From positions 1-46,224 of the forward strand of contig JAJRVQ010000102.1 in assembly GCA_024277255.1 (NCBI GenBank): a stretch of DNA of 46,224 nucleotides. The letters run 5' to 3'. Below, piece by piece: positions 9,487 through 17,819 of this stretch. The stretch is from Acidobacteriota bacterium. GTDB taxonomy: Bacteria > Acidobacteriota > Thermoanaerobaculia > Multivoradales > SZUA-115. Position numbers and translations under genes: made by a program. The notes beneath the pieces were generated by a model that saw nothing but the letters and a program-made list of their open reading frames with translations, made no database searches and was not told the origin of the DNA. Each line of letters starts with the position of its first letter. Position 1 is the first letter of the stretch.

Positions 9487-10253
9487 GCACCCCGCCGGAG
9501 GTAGAGCGACCTGCAGCCCAGGACCTGGGTCGCCGTCGACAGGGCATGAATCAAGGCCGGGTTCGCCTCCACCGCCGAGCCGCAGTAGACGATCTCCTCC
9601 ACGCCAGCGCCGCGCGCCAGGGCCGTCGCCAACAGGGCCACGTTCTCCCCCACCAGCCCCATCACCGCCGCCATCAGGTCCTCGGGCTGGCGTGACGCCA
9701 GCTTACCGAAGCTGGCGGCGTTGATCTCCGCCGGCAGGGCGATGCCACCTTGCGGATAGATGTCCCCGACCAGCAGATCGATCCGGTTGCGGTCACCGCT
9801 GGAGGCCAGCCGGGACAACTGCGTGAAGTCCGCGCTGTCACACAGCAGGCGGCCGAGACCGACGATGGTGCCGCCGCCCAAGGCGCAGCCACCCAGCCGC
9901 ACCGCTTCCTCGTCGCGCAAGGCCAGAATCGAGGTACCGGTGCCCAGACTGACCACGATGCTCGGCTCGGGAAGTCTGCCTCCGGCTTGCCGAGCGACGT
10001 AGGGCGCACCCTGGGCCCAGGCTTCGAATTCGGGAGCCTGCATCGGATCGAAGTCGCCCAGTAGCTCGACTAATCCACTGGCGCCGCCGCCGGTCAAACC
10101 CAGTCGGTGCGGTCGGCGTTGTGCCAGCCAGGCGTGAATTGCGGCGCGGTCGGTGGAAGGCAAGCGCTCCAACTGCAACTGCTCCCCGGCGTAGACCAGT
10201 TTGCACAGCGTCGCACCAATATCCACCCAGGCGCATCCTTGAGGTAATGCCAT
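9414..10253 (-). CDS. coaW: Type II pantothenate kinase
   Basis: This enzyme catalyses the first committed step of coenzyme A synthesis: ATP-dependent phosphorylation of pantothenate in the cytoplasm. The 279-residue protein aligns by eye along its length with staphylococcal CoaW: the N-terminal phosphate-1 region WVDIGATLCKLV, GLTGGGASGL, the catalytic-region glutamate in FEAWAQG, SLGTGTS, LGGGTIVGLGRLL, SSGDRNRIDLLVGDIYP, VYCGSAVEANP and the end RRGAYCGAFGAAL. In phosphate-1 the usual second Gly (AGGT) is Ala (IGAT), a mild deviation. Type II kinases often escape CoA feedback. The last ~22 residues (CPSPASSLLASS and before) are read from DNA that also encodes the tail of the convergent acyltransferase. 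Confidence 0.9.
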   Translation of the reverse strand: MALPQGCAWVDIGATLCKLVYAGEQLQLERLPSTDRAAIHAWLAQRRPHRLGLTGGGASGLVELLGDFDPMQAPEFEAWAQGAPYVARQAGGRLPEPSIVVSLGTGTSILALRDEEAVRLGGCALGGGTIVGLGRLLCDSADFTQLSRLASSGDRNRIDLLVGDIYPQGGIALPAEINAASFGKLASRQPEDLMAAVMGLVGENVALLATALARGAGVEEIVYCGSAVEANPALIHALSTATQVLGCRSLYLRRGAYCGAFGAALLACPSPASSLLASS

Positions 10254-10301
10254 CGAGCGGGGAGAGTATCAGCGCGACGACGCGGAATGAACCCGCCGCC
10301 G

Positions 10302-12953
10302 TCAGTCGGCCGGCTTGAGGTTGATTCTGCGCGCCGCCGTCACCGCTTCGAAGCGCTCCGGCCAGGCGGTGAGAATCAACACCTGACACTGGCGGCCGGC
10401 CTCGTTCAAGACCTCCGCCATCGCCGCCAGCCGCCGTGGGTCGGCATGGCCCAAGCTGTCGTCGAGGATCAAGGGCACGCCGCCGTCGGGGCTGACCAAG
10501 AGCGTGCAGGCGAGCCGAAAGAGAATCGACAGCTGCTCTTGGGCACCGGCGGAGAGGGCCTCGATGGGCAGCGCCGTACCGTCGAGAATACGCCGGCGGA
10601 TGCGCAGTTCATCGTCCAGCTCGACGGCGAAACGCTGGCCATGGAGCCGGCGCCCCAGCGCTTCGATCCGCTCCTTCAGCGGCCCCAGGTAGGCGGCGCG
10701 CGAAGCGGCACGCGCCGCGCTCATCACCCGGTAGAGCAGGCCCGCCGCGGCGGCGCGGCGCAGCAGATCGTCTCGCCGCCGGGTGGCCGCCGCCAACCGC
10801 TGCGCGGCATCGTCGCGCGCCTCCTGTAGCCCCTGCTCACCGAGCGCCTTGAGCCGTTCCTCCAGCCCATGCAGCCGCCGCTCGGTGCCCACCAGCTCGG
10901 CATTCTTGCCGCGTTTGGCCGCGCGCGAGCGTTCCGCCAGAACCCGCACCATCTCCGGCTGTTCATCCTCCAACCGCACCGCCGCCTCTCGCGCTTCGCT
11001 GGCGGCGCGCGAAGCGGCACGCGCCGCCTGGCGCGCCCGTTCCTCCACCGACAGGTCGCCGTCGCCGCCGCCTTCGACCTCGACCTCACCGACGTCGGCC
11101 AGCTGGCCGCGCACCCAATCCATCTGCTGCTCGACACGCGCCGCGGCGGCGGTCGCCTCCCTGAGCGCCAGGGCCATCTCTTCACGCCCCCGCAGCCCTT
11201 CGTCGCAGGCCTGGCGACATTCGTCGAGACGCAGGCGAGCCTCGTCCACCGCCGCCTCGGCAGCCTCGCGAACCGCCCGCGCCGCCTCGGCATCTTCGGC
11301 CAGCGGCGGCTGACTGCGGCGAGCCTCCAGGTAGGCCGAGAGTTCACCTTCGAGTTGGGTGAGTAGCTCCTCGACCTGCTCCGCATCCTCGCCGTCGAGC
11401 GCTCGCTTGCGCGCCGCCTTCGCCGTGGACAGCTCTACTTCGACCTGCCGCCGCTGCCCGGCCACCACGCGGGCTTCCTCGGCCGAGGCCACCCCAGCTT
11501 CGGAGCACCGGCGCTCCAGCTCCCACCGTCGTTGCGACAAGGCGGAACGCAGCTCCTCGACCCCTTCCCCCGGCTCGATCTCGATCTCGGCCACCTCCTC
11601 CACCCGCAAGCGCACGCCCGCGTCGATCTGCCGGTCGAGCCTCTCTCCCGCCGCCAGCGGCCGTGCTTCACCGTCGATCTCCATTTCGAGATCGGCGAGC
11701 GCCTTGACCCGCAGGCGCGGGCTGCCGCCGGCCAGAGCTCCCTGCGCCGTCGCCACCGCCCGTTCGGCCTGCTCGATCGGCGCCAGCCGGTCGCTGTCGA
11801 TCCAGAACTCACTCAGCCGCTGCTCCAACTCATCGACCCGGCGGTTGGCCTCGGCGACGCGCTGCGCGGTGGCGCGTAGCTGCCGCGCCTCCTGGGCCAC
11901 CGCAAAGTGCGTTTCGTCGCGGCGGCGCAGGGCGAGAATCTCAGCGCCCAGCGTCACCTGATCCTTCGCCTGGCGAAGCCGCTCCTCCAGTGGCTCCAGA
12001 GCCGCAGTCTCACCCTGCACCCGCTCTTCGAGGGTTGCCGCCCGCGCGGCATGCTCGACCTCCTCCGCCTTGAGCTTGGCCAGCTGTGCCCACAGCTTCT
12101 CCCGCTCGGCACTCTCCCGCTGGCGGCGCTCCAATGCCTTGAGGCGCACCGTCATCAACTCGACCTTGACCAAAGCCTCGGAGTGTTTGGCGGCGTCGCT
12201 CTCGGCCTTGCGCGCCGCCTGGCGCAGCTCGCCGGCCGAGGCGAGGAGGCGGTCCATCTCCTCCAGCTCTGACTCCAGCTCGGCCAGTTCATCGTCCAGC
12301 CGGTCGACCTCCGCTTCGAGCTTCTCGACCTGCCGGCGGGCGGCCTTGATCTCGCCCCGTTCTTGCCCCTTGCCGGGGGTGTAGTAGCGCTCGTACTGGC
12401 GCTCGACGCGGGCGAACAACCCCTCTTCTCGCGCCGCGGCCCGGGAAGAACCGCCACCCTCGTCCTGCACCTGCGCGGCGCGGTCGAGAGCGGCGGCCAA
12501 GCTCTTCGAGCCGTGCACCGCCGCCGGTTCGAGACTCACTCCCTGCTGCACCCGCAGGGCCTTCCACAAGGCGACATCCATCGACCCTTCGAGCAGCTCG
12601 ATCGCCTTGTCGTGGGCCTCGCGCCCGACCCAGCTCTCGGCGACCGGCGACAAGAGATTCAGTCGCGTCTCTGGATCGCGGTTGAACCGTTTGAAATAGA
12701 CGAAGTGGGTCTGTGCCATCGACACCTCGATCTCCACCTCCGAACCAACATCCCGCCCTACCGGTTGCACCGCCTTGACCCGCCGGCTCTTGCTGTCCGA
12801 ACGGAAATCGAACAGCAGATCGATCGCTTCCGCCAGCGAACTCTTGCCGACTTCGTTGGGACCCTGAATCACCGTCACTCCTCGCGGCAAGAACTCGACC
12901 TCGCGTTCGGCGACGCCGCGGAAGTTCTTCAGGCGCAGGCGCAGGATCCTCAT
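10302..12953 (-). CDS. SbcC/YhaN-like SMC-type ATPase
   Basis: This 883-residue DNA-repair type ATPase partners with the metallophosphoesterase encoded just upstream. The N-terminal half-site (1-~150) has LKNFRGV and the Walker A GPNEVGKSS (31-39). A long coiled coil rich in Glu, Arg and Ala spans ~180-720. The C-terminal half-site has the ABC signature LSAGAQEQL and the Walker B LILDDSLGHAD. By analogy with SbcCD and Rad50/Mre11, it gates a nuclease that processes DNA ends and hairpins. No CxxC zinc hook is evident at the coiled-coil apex, which fits the YhaN-like branch better than true SbcC. The start codon shares an ATGA overlap with the partner's stop, indicating coupled translation. Confidence 0.9.
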   Translation of the reverse strand: MRILRLRLKNFRGVAEREVEFLPRGVTVIQGPNEVGKSSLAEAIDLLFDFRSDSKSRRVKAVQPVGRDVGSEVEIEVSMAQTHFVYFKRFNRDPETRLNLLSPVAESWVGREAHDKAIELLEGSMDVALWKALRVQQGVSLEPAAVHGSKSLAAALDRAAQVQDEGGGSSRAAAREEGLFARVERQYERYYTPGKGQERGEIKAARRQVEKLEAEVDRLDDELAELESELEEMDRLLASAGELRQAARKAESDAAKHSEALVKVELMTVRLKALERRQRESAEREKLWAQLAKLKAEEVEHAARAATLEERVQGETAALEPLEERLRQAKDQVTLGAEILALRRRDETHFAVAQEARQLRATAQRVAEANRRVDELEQRLSEFWIDSDRLAPIEQAERAVATAQGALAGGSPRLRVKALADLEMEIDGEARPLAAGERLDRQIDAGVRLRVEEVAEIEIEPGEGVEELRSALSQRRWELERRCSEAGVASAEEARVVAGQRRQVEVELSTAKAARKRALDGEDAEQVEELLTQLEGELSAYLEARRSQPPLAEDAEAARAVREAAEAAVDEARLRLDECRQACDEGLRGREEMALALREATAAAARVEQQMDWVRGQLADVGEVEVEGGGDGDLSVEERARQAARAASRAASEAREAAVRLEDEQPEMVRVLAERSRAAKRGKNAELVGTERRLHGLEERLKALGEQGLQEARDDAAQRLAAATRRRDDLLRRAAAAGLLYRVMSAARAASRAAYLGPLKERIEALGRRLHGQRFAVELDDELRIRRRILDGTALPIEALSAGAQEQLSILFRLACTLLVSPDGGVPLILDDSLGHADPRRLAAMAEVLNEAGRQCQVLILTAWPERFEAVTAARRINLKPAD

Positions 12954-14131
12954 TCGGCGCTCTCGCCGCCGTCCTGGCCTGCCGGATCCTGCTCCCCGCC
13001 CTCGCCCACCAGCCGGTAGAGCAGGCCCAGGGCATCGCGCGCGGCGATCCCCCGCTCTCCTTCCTGCTGGGCCAGACCCTGCAACTCCTCCAGCGCCGTG
13101 CGGGCGAACCCTTCGAGCCCGAGCCGCTCGCGGTCGACGCTGTCGGGCAGCACCGTCCAGCCGGCACCGGCCGTGCGATCGAGCCCGGCGAGCAGGTCGC
13201 CGTAGCGGTTCAAGACCTCCTCGAGCTGTGCCGAGTCACGCAAGGTGAGCTGGCCGCCCAGGGCTAGTCGCACCACCGTTGCCCGTTTGTCTTCGAGGTT
13301 GGAGAACCAGGTGGCCAGCCCCTCGATCGACTCAATCCCCATCAACTCCACACTCTTGGCCAGAAAGTGCCAGCGACCGATCTGACGCTCCTCGACCTCG
13401 ATTCCGTCCGGCGACAGGTCGACCCGCAGCACGTAGCCTGGACGCTCCTCGATGAAATCGGTCGGCTCGGGAGTGCCGGCATACCAAACCCGGCCACTGT
13501 CGCCCACCGCGCCCACCGAATGGCGATCACCCAGCGCCAGATAATGGAGCCGGCCCTCGCTGAGCGCCTCCTCGACCCGGCGCAGGCGAATCAGATCGGC
13601 TCTCTCCGGCTTCGGGTGGCCGCGATCCAGCTGACCGTGGCCCGCCACAACCCGCACCCTATCCTCGTCGAGTGCATCGGCGTAGCCGGCGGCGACGGGA
13701 TCGGCCACCGGCCGCTTCGAGGTCCACGGCACGCCGACCAGCTCCAACCACGGGCCGATCTCCACCCGTCCGGCGAGCAGATGCACATTGTCGGGTCTGT
13801 GCTTGGCGAAGATGCGCGAGGTGTAGATCGCCGTGGCGTCGAGCGGATCGTGATTTCCGGGCAACAGGTAGACGGGGACCGTGCCGCGCATCGCTTCGAG
13901 TGCCCGCACCCGGGTCTTCGACTCGATCTGATTCGACTCGAAAACGTCGCCGCAGACGACCACGAAATCACACTCTTCCTCCGCCGCCAGCCGCACGATG
14001 CGCTCCACCGCCGACAAGCGCGCCTCGGCGAAGTCGGCTTGTGCCGCTTCGTCCAGGTAGTAGCGCCGCATACCGAGCTGCCAGTCGCCGGTATGAACAA
14101 AGCGGACCACGCCGTGACGCGCATCGTTCAT
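12950..14131 (-). CDS. SbcD/YhaO-like DNA repair metallophosphoesterase
   Basis: This 393-residue calcineurin-type phosphoesterase is the predicted nuclease subunit of the pair. Visible motifs in order are HTGDWQLG (~12-19), VVVCGDVFE (~56-64), LPGNHD (~92-97), GHGQLD and LALGDRHS (~195). In motif I the usual metal-ligand His of DxH is Gln (DWQ), a variant I recall from actinobacterial homologues, so the protein is probably active. The rest (~230-390) would be the capping and ATPase-binding domain. The ATG at 14129-14131 overlaps the acyltransferase stop as ATGA, and the stop overlaps the ATPase start the same way. The three genes are therefore one translationally coupled operon. Confidence 0.88.
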   Translation of the reverse strand: MNDARHGVVRFVHTGDWQLGMRRYYLDEAAQADFAEARLSAVERIVRLAAEEECDFVVVCGDVFESNQIESKTRVRALEAMRGTVPVYLLPGNHDPLDATAIYTSRIFAKHRPDNVHLLAGRVEIGPWLELVGVPWTSKRPVADPVAAGYADALDEDRVRVVAGHGQLDRGHPKPERADLIRLRRVEEALSEGRLHYLALGDRHSVGAVGDSGRVWYAGTPEPTDFIEERPGYVLRVDLSPDGIEVEERQIGRWHFLAKSVELMGIESIEGLATWFSNLEDKRATVVRLALGGQLTLRDSAQLEEVLNRYGDLLAGLDRTAGAGWTVLPDSVDRERLGLEGFARTALEELQGLAQQEGERGIAARDALGLLYRLVGEGGEQDPAGQDGGESAE

Positions 14132-14889
14132 CGGCCGCGCGCCTCCGCCGCCGGTGGGCAAACCACCTGGGCGATCGCCGCGTTCGCCTGCTCGGCCAGA
14201 CCTCGCCGGTCGCGCTCGGCCGCCGAGAAGACCTCGCAAAAGGTCACCTCGACGTCCATCGAAGGCTGTTCCAGGACGCGCAACAAGTTGCCCAGAAAGG
14301 GATCGTCGCCGATGAAAGGGGCCGCAGGGTGAACACCGTCGGGATGAGGGTAACGAACCGCCACCGGCTGTACCGGGCAGGCCGCGGCGACCGCCGCCGC
14401 GAACAGGCGCGGATAGAACCGGCGCACCTGGCGACCGTCCGAGGTCGTCCCTTCGGCGAACACCACCACGTTGCACCCCCCGCCCAGCCGCTGCGAAACC
14501 TGCTCGACCACCGCCCGCGCCTGATGGGCGCCGCGCGGGATGAACACCGTTCCACCGGCGGCGGCCATCCAACCGAATAGCGGCCACGAACGGATCTCGG
14601 CCTTGGAAACGAAATTGGTCGGCGCCACAGAGCCGAGCACCACAATGTCCAACCAGGAGATGTGATTGGGCACCCAGAATGCGGGGAGGGCGCTGATCTC
14701 ACCGAAGATCTTGACCCTGAGCCCCAGGATGCGGCACATACGGCCGAACCACCAACGCGGACTGGCCGCCGTGCCCGGCGGGCGCCGGCGCCACGGAGCG
14801 GTGAGTTTCAACCAGCCAGCGATCAGCGCTCCCACCGGCAGGTGGAGCATGACCAGAAGAAACCGGTAGCTTTGTCTAAGAGTGGGCAC
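14128..14889 (-). CDS. 1-acyl-sn-glycerol-3-phosphate acyltransferase (PlsC family)
   Basis: Converts lysophosphatidic acid to phosphatidic acid at the inner membrane. A hydrophobic N-terminal helix (FLLVMLHLPVGALIAGWL) is followed by the catalytic NHISWLD (HxxxxD) and the acceptor motif FAEGTTSDG, then IPRG between them as in family members. A GTG at 14887-14889 is chosen because it directly precedes the membrane helix. The frame is open to 15021, but that extension is Arg-rich, lacks homology and would overlap sixA. The resulting length of 253 residues is normal for PlsC. It shares an ATGA overlap with the downstream nuclease gene. Lipid synthesis and DNA-end processing have no obvious functional link. 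Confidence 0.87.
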   Translation of the reverse strand: MPTLRQSYRFLLVMLHLPVGALIAGWLKLTAPWRRRPPGTAASPRWWFGRMCRILGLRVKIFGEISALPAFWVPNHISWLDIVVLGSVAPTNFVSKAEIRSWPLFGWMAAAGGTVFIPRGAHQARAVVEQVSQRLGGGCNVVVFAEGTTSDGRQVRRFYPRLFAAAVAAACPVQPVAVRYPHPDGVHPAAPFIGDDPFLGNLLRVLEQPSMDVEVTFCEVFSAAERDRRGLAEQANAAIAQVVCPPAAEARGR

Positions 14890-15001
14890 GACGGTATTTT
14901 CCCAGGTTGTCCGATGAAGCAGAGCGCCAGCATCATACCGTCGCCGGGCTGTCGCCGCCGGCCGCGAAGAAAGCCGCGATGCGCCGCAAGAAAATCGGCG
15001 C

Positions 15002-15514
15002 CTACGAGGTCTCCTCTCCACCCTGATCGAGGAGACGGGGCGTCACCAGCCAGGAGAGTTCTCCGTCGCCAAAGTCGACCCGGCTCCACTCCCCGTGATC
15101 GAAACGGATGCAGGCGAGCGCCGCGGTGGGGAAACGCAGCTGCCCACCGCCGATCAGGCCGCTGATCAATGCCGACCAGGTGGGCTGATGGCCGGCGATC
15201 AACACGGAAGTCACCACCGCCGGTTCGCGGCGCACCTGCTCCAGGACCTGTTGCGCCGAGCCACCGTAGAGACTCTCGCTGACGCGAATCGGGCAACTCC
15301 ACTTACCGGCTTGTGCCGCCAGCTCCACGGTGCGCCGCGCCCGTAGCGCCGGCGAGGTGATCACCGAGTCCGGAGCGCGGCCCGACGCGGTGAGGAATCG
15401 CCCCATCCGGCGAGCGGCACGGCGCCCGCGCTCGGCCAGAGGCCGCTCCAGATCGACCGAAAACGGCGCCCCCCAATCCGACTTGCCATGACGCAACACC
15501 AAGAGTCTCAACAT
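15002..15514 (-). CDS. sixA: SixA-like phosphohistidine phosphatase
   Basis: This 170-residue histidine phosphatase superfamily protein starts with LLVLRHGKSDW (the RHG motif carrying the catalytic histidine). It has the second basic motif SPALRARRTVELA and the second histidine in LIAGHQPTWS. SixA removes phosphate from histidine phosphotransfer proteins; in E. coli it acts on the PtsN phosphotransferase system. The ATG at 15512-15514 sits immediately before the RHG strand. It is divergent from ppk1 with 100 bp between the start codons. SixA-ppk neighbourhoods recur in bacteria, suggesting a shared link to phosphate or polyphosphate metabolism. Confidence 0.88.
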   Translation of the reverse strand: MLRLLVLRHGKSDWGAPFSVDLERPLAERGRRAARRMGRFLTASGRAPDSVITSPALRARRTVELAAQAGKWSCPIRVSESLYGGSAQQVLEQVRREPAVVTSVLIAGHQPTWSALISGLIGGGQLRFPTAALACIRFDHGEWSRVDFGDGELSWLVTPRLLDQGGEETS

Positions 15515-15614
15515 GGTTCCTCTCGCCCCCCTTTCCCCCCAGACTAACAGCCCGAGACTTCCCAAAGCACTGGTACTATCGAGGTTAACGGCACTTCAAC
15601 CATCAGGTATCACC

Positions 15615-17780
15615 ATGTCCGACGCACAAGCCAAGCTCTCCCCACCCGCCACCGAGCCCAGACTGTTGATCGCCGCTGTGCCCGACCTGGACGCTGCGCA
15701 ACTGTTCATCAACCGGGAGCTGTCCTGGCTCAAGTTCAACGAGAGAGTGCTGGAAGAAGCGCTCGACGAGGGCAATCCGCTGCTCGAGCGGATCAACTTC
15801 CTGTCCATTTTCTTCAGCAACCTGGACGAGTTCTTCATGGTTCGCGTCTCCGGGCTGCGCCGGCAGATGGAAGCCGGGGTCCTCGAAGCTCCACCCGATG
15901 GGATGACCCCCAGCGAGCAACTCGCCGCCATCCGCAACCAGACCCTTCCGGCGGTCGAAGGGGCGCTCGCCTGCTGGCGGAACGATCTCTTACCTCGACT
16001 GGCCGAAGTCGGGGTAAGACTGCTGACCTACGACGACATCAAGGGCAGGCAGCGCAAGCTGCTGCGCAAACATTTCAAACGCGAGATCTTCCCGGTCCTC
16101 ACCCCGCTCGCCTTCGATCCCGGCCACCCGTTCCCGCACATCTCCAACTTGAGCATCAACCTGGCGGTCATCGTTCGCCATCCCGAACATGGCGAGCGGT
16201 TCGCTCGCCTCAAGGTGCCGCAGTCCTTTCCCCGGCTGGTCCGCCTGCCGGATGAAGAGAAGGCGGACTCCTTCGAGCAACTGGGCTTGAGCGAGATCAA
16301 AGCGGCCAATTTCATCTGGTTGGAAGATGTGGTGGCCGAGAACCTCGACCTGCTCTTTCCGGGTCTTGAGGTCATCGACTCCTTCCCCTTCCGCGTCACC
16401 CGCGACGCTGACTTCGAGATCGAAGAGGACGAAGCCTCCGACCTGCTGCAGACCATCGCCGAAGTGGTGGGCCAACGCCATTTCGGATCGGCGGTACGGC
16501 TCGAAATCGAAGGCCGAATGTCGAAGCGGGTCAGTGAAACCTTGACCGAGAACCTCGGCCTGGCGCCCTTCCAGCTCTACTCGAGCCCCGGCCCCATCGG
16601 TCTGGCCGATCTCTCACAGCTGGCGGAAGTCGACCTCCCGGACCACAAGTTTCCCCCCTTCCAGCCGGCGCAGCACCCGGCTTTCGTCCACGAAGAGGAT
16701 CTCTTCGCCGCTCTTCGCCGGCACAGCATCCTGCTCTTCCATCCCTACGACAGCTTCAACCCGGTGGTGCAGATGCTGCGCCAGGCCGCGCACGACCCAA
16801 AGGTGTTGGCGATCAAGCAGACCCTCTACCGGGTAGGCAGCAATTCACCCGTGGTCCAGGCGTTGATGGAGGCACGGCAGAACGGCAAGCAGGTTTCGGT
16901 TCTGGTCGAACTCAAAGCACGGTTCGACGAAGAGAACAACATCGTCTGGGCCAAGGCGCTGGAAGAGGTCGGCGTGCACGTGGTGTACGGGGTACTCGGC
17001 CTCAAGACCCACGCCAAGATCTGCATGATCGTCCGCGCCGAGTCCCACGGCATTCGCCGCTACGTCCATTTCTCAACCGGAAACTACAACCCGACGACGG
17101 CACGGATCTACACCGATCTCGGCTTCTTCACCACCGATCGCGATCTGGCGGCCGATGTCTCCGACCTGTTCAACGGCTTGACCGGGTACTCGCGTAAGAC
17201 CCAGTACCGCAAGCTGCTGGTCGCCCCGGGCAACATGCGCACCGACCTTCTGCAGCGCATCGAGCGCGAGATCGAACACCACCAGCTCCACGGCGAGGGT
17301 CGGATCATCTTCAAGATGAACTCGCTGGTCGACAAACCCTGTATCCAGGCTCTCTATCGCGCCTCGCGAGCAGGAGTGAAGATCGATCTCTTGGTGCGCG
17401 GCATCTGCTGCCTGCGGCCCGGTCTTGCGGGCTTGAGCGAGACCATCACCGTCTCCTCGATCGTCGGCCGCTTCCTCGAACACAGCCGCCTCTACTACTT
17501 TGCCAACGGCGGTGATGAGGAGGTCCTCCTCGGCAGCGCCGACTTGATGCCGCGCAATCTCGATGGCCGGGTGGAGGTGCTGACGCCGATCCAGGAGCCG
17601 CACCTGGTGGAGGCCATCCGCGACGACATCCTCGCCCTCCATCTCGCCGATACCTGTCGCGCGCGGGTGCTGCAAGTCGACGGCTCGTACCGACGGCTGG
17701 AGCCCAAACAGGGCGAGCCGGCGCTCGACTCGCAGGCCGTCCTACTCGCCGAGGGTGGCGGCTGGCGAGCCGAAGAGTAG
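15615..17780 (+). CDS. ppk1: Polyphosphate kinase 1
   Basis: Reversibly polymerises the gamma-phosphate of ATP into inorganic polyphosphate, usually at the inner membrane. The 721-residue length is typical. The N-terminal domain begins FINRELSWLKFNERVLEEA, followed by FFSNLDEFFMVRVSGL. The catalytic core carries the conserved histidines in KTHAKICMIV and RYVHFSTGNYN, the latter the usual autophosphorylation-site region. The last domain has MPRNLDGRVEVLTPI. The ATG at 15615 is reported; the frame is open 34 codons further upstream, but those overlap the sixA promoter region and lack homology. Divergent arrangement with sixA suggests shared regulation. Confidence 0.97.
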   Translation: MSDAQAKLSPPATEPRLLIAAVPDLDAAQLFINRELSWLKFNERVLEEALDEGNPLLERINFLSIFFSNLDEFFMVRVSGLRRQMEAGVLEAPPDGMTPSEQLAAIRNQTLPAVEGALACWRNDLLPRLAEVGVRLLTYDDIKGRQRKLLRKHFKREIFPVLTPLAFDPGHPFPHISNLSINLAVIVRHPEHGERFARLKVPQSFPRLVRLPDEEKADSFEQLGLSEIKAANFIWLEDVVAENLDLLFPGLEVIDSFPFRVTRDADFEIEEDEASDLLQTIAEVVGQRHFGSAVRLEIEGRMSKRVSETLTENLGLAPFQLYSSPGPIGLADLSQLAEVDLPDHKFPPFQPAQHPAFVHEEDLFAALRRHSILLFHPYDSFNPVVQMLRQAAHDPKVLAIKQTLYRVGSNSPVVQALMEARQNGKQVSVLVELKARFDEENNIVWAKALEEVGVHVVYGVLGLKTHAKICMIVRAESHGIRRYVHFSTGNYNPTTARIYTDLGFFTTDRDLAADVSDLFNGLTGYSRKTQYRKLLVAPGNMRTDLLQRIEREIEHHQLHGEGRIIFKMNSLVDKPCIQALYRASRAGVKIDLLVRGICCLRPGLAGLSETITVSSIVGRFLEHSRLYYFANGGDEEVLLGSADLMPRNLDGRVEVLTPIQEPHLVEAIRDDILALHLADTCRARVLQVDGSYRRLEPKQGEPALDSQAVLLAEGGGWRAEE

Positions 17781-17819
17781 GGGCGCCCTCATCAGACCCA
17801 CACCGATCGCGCCCGCCCC

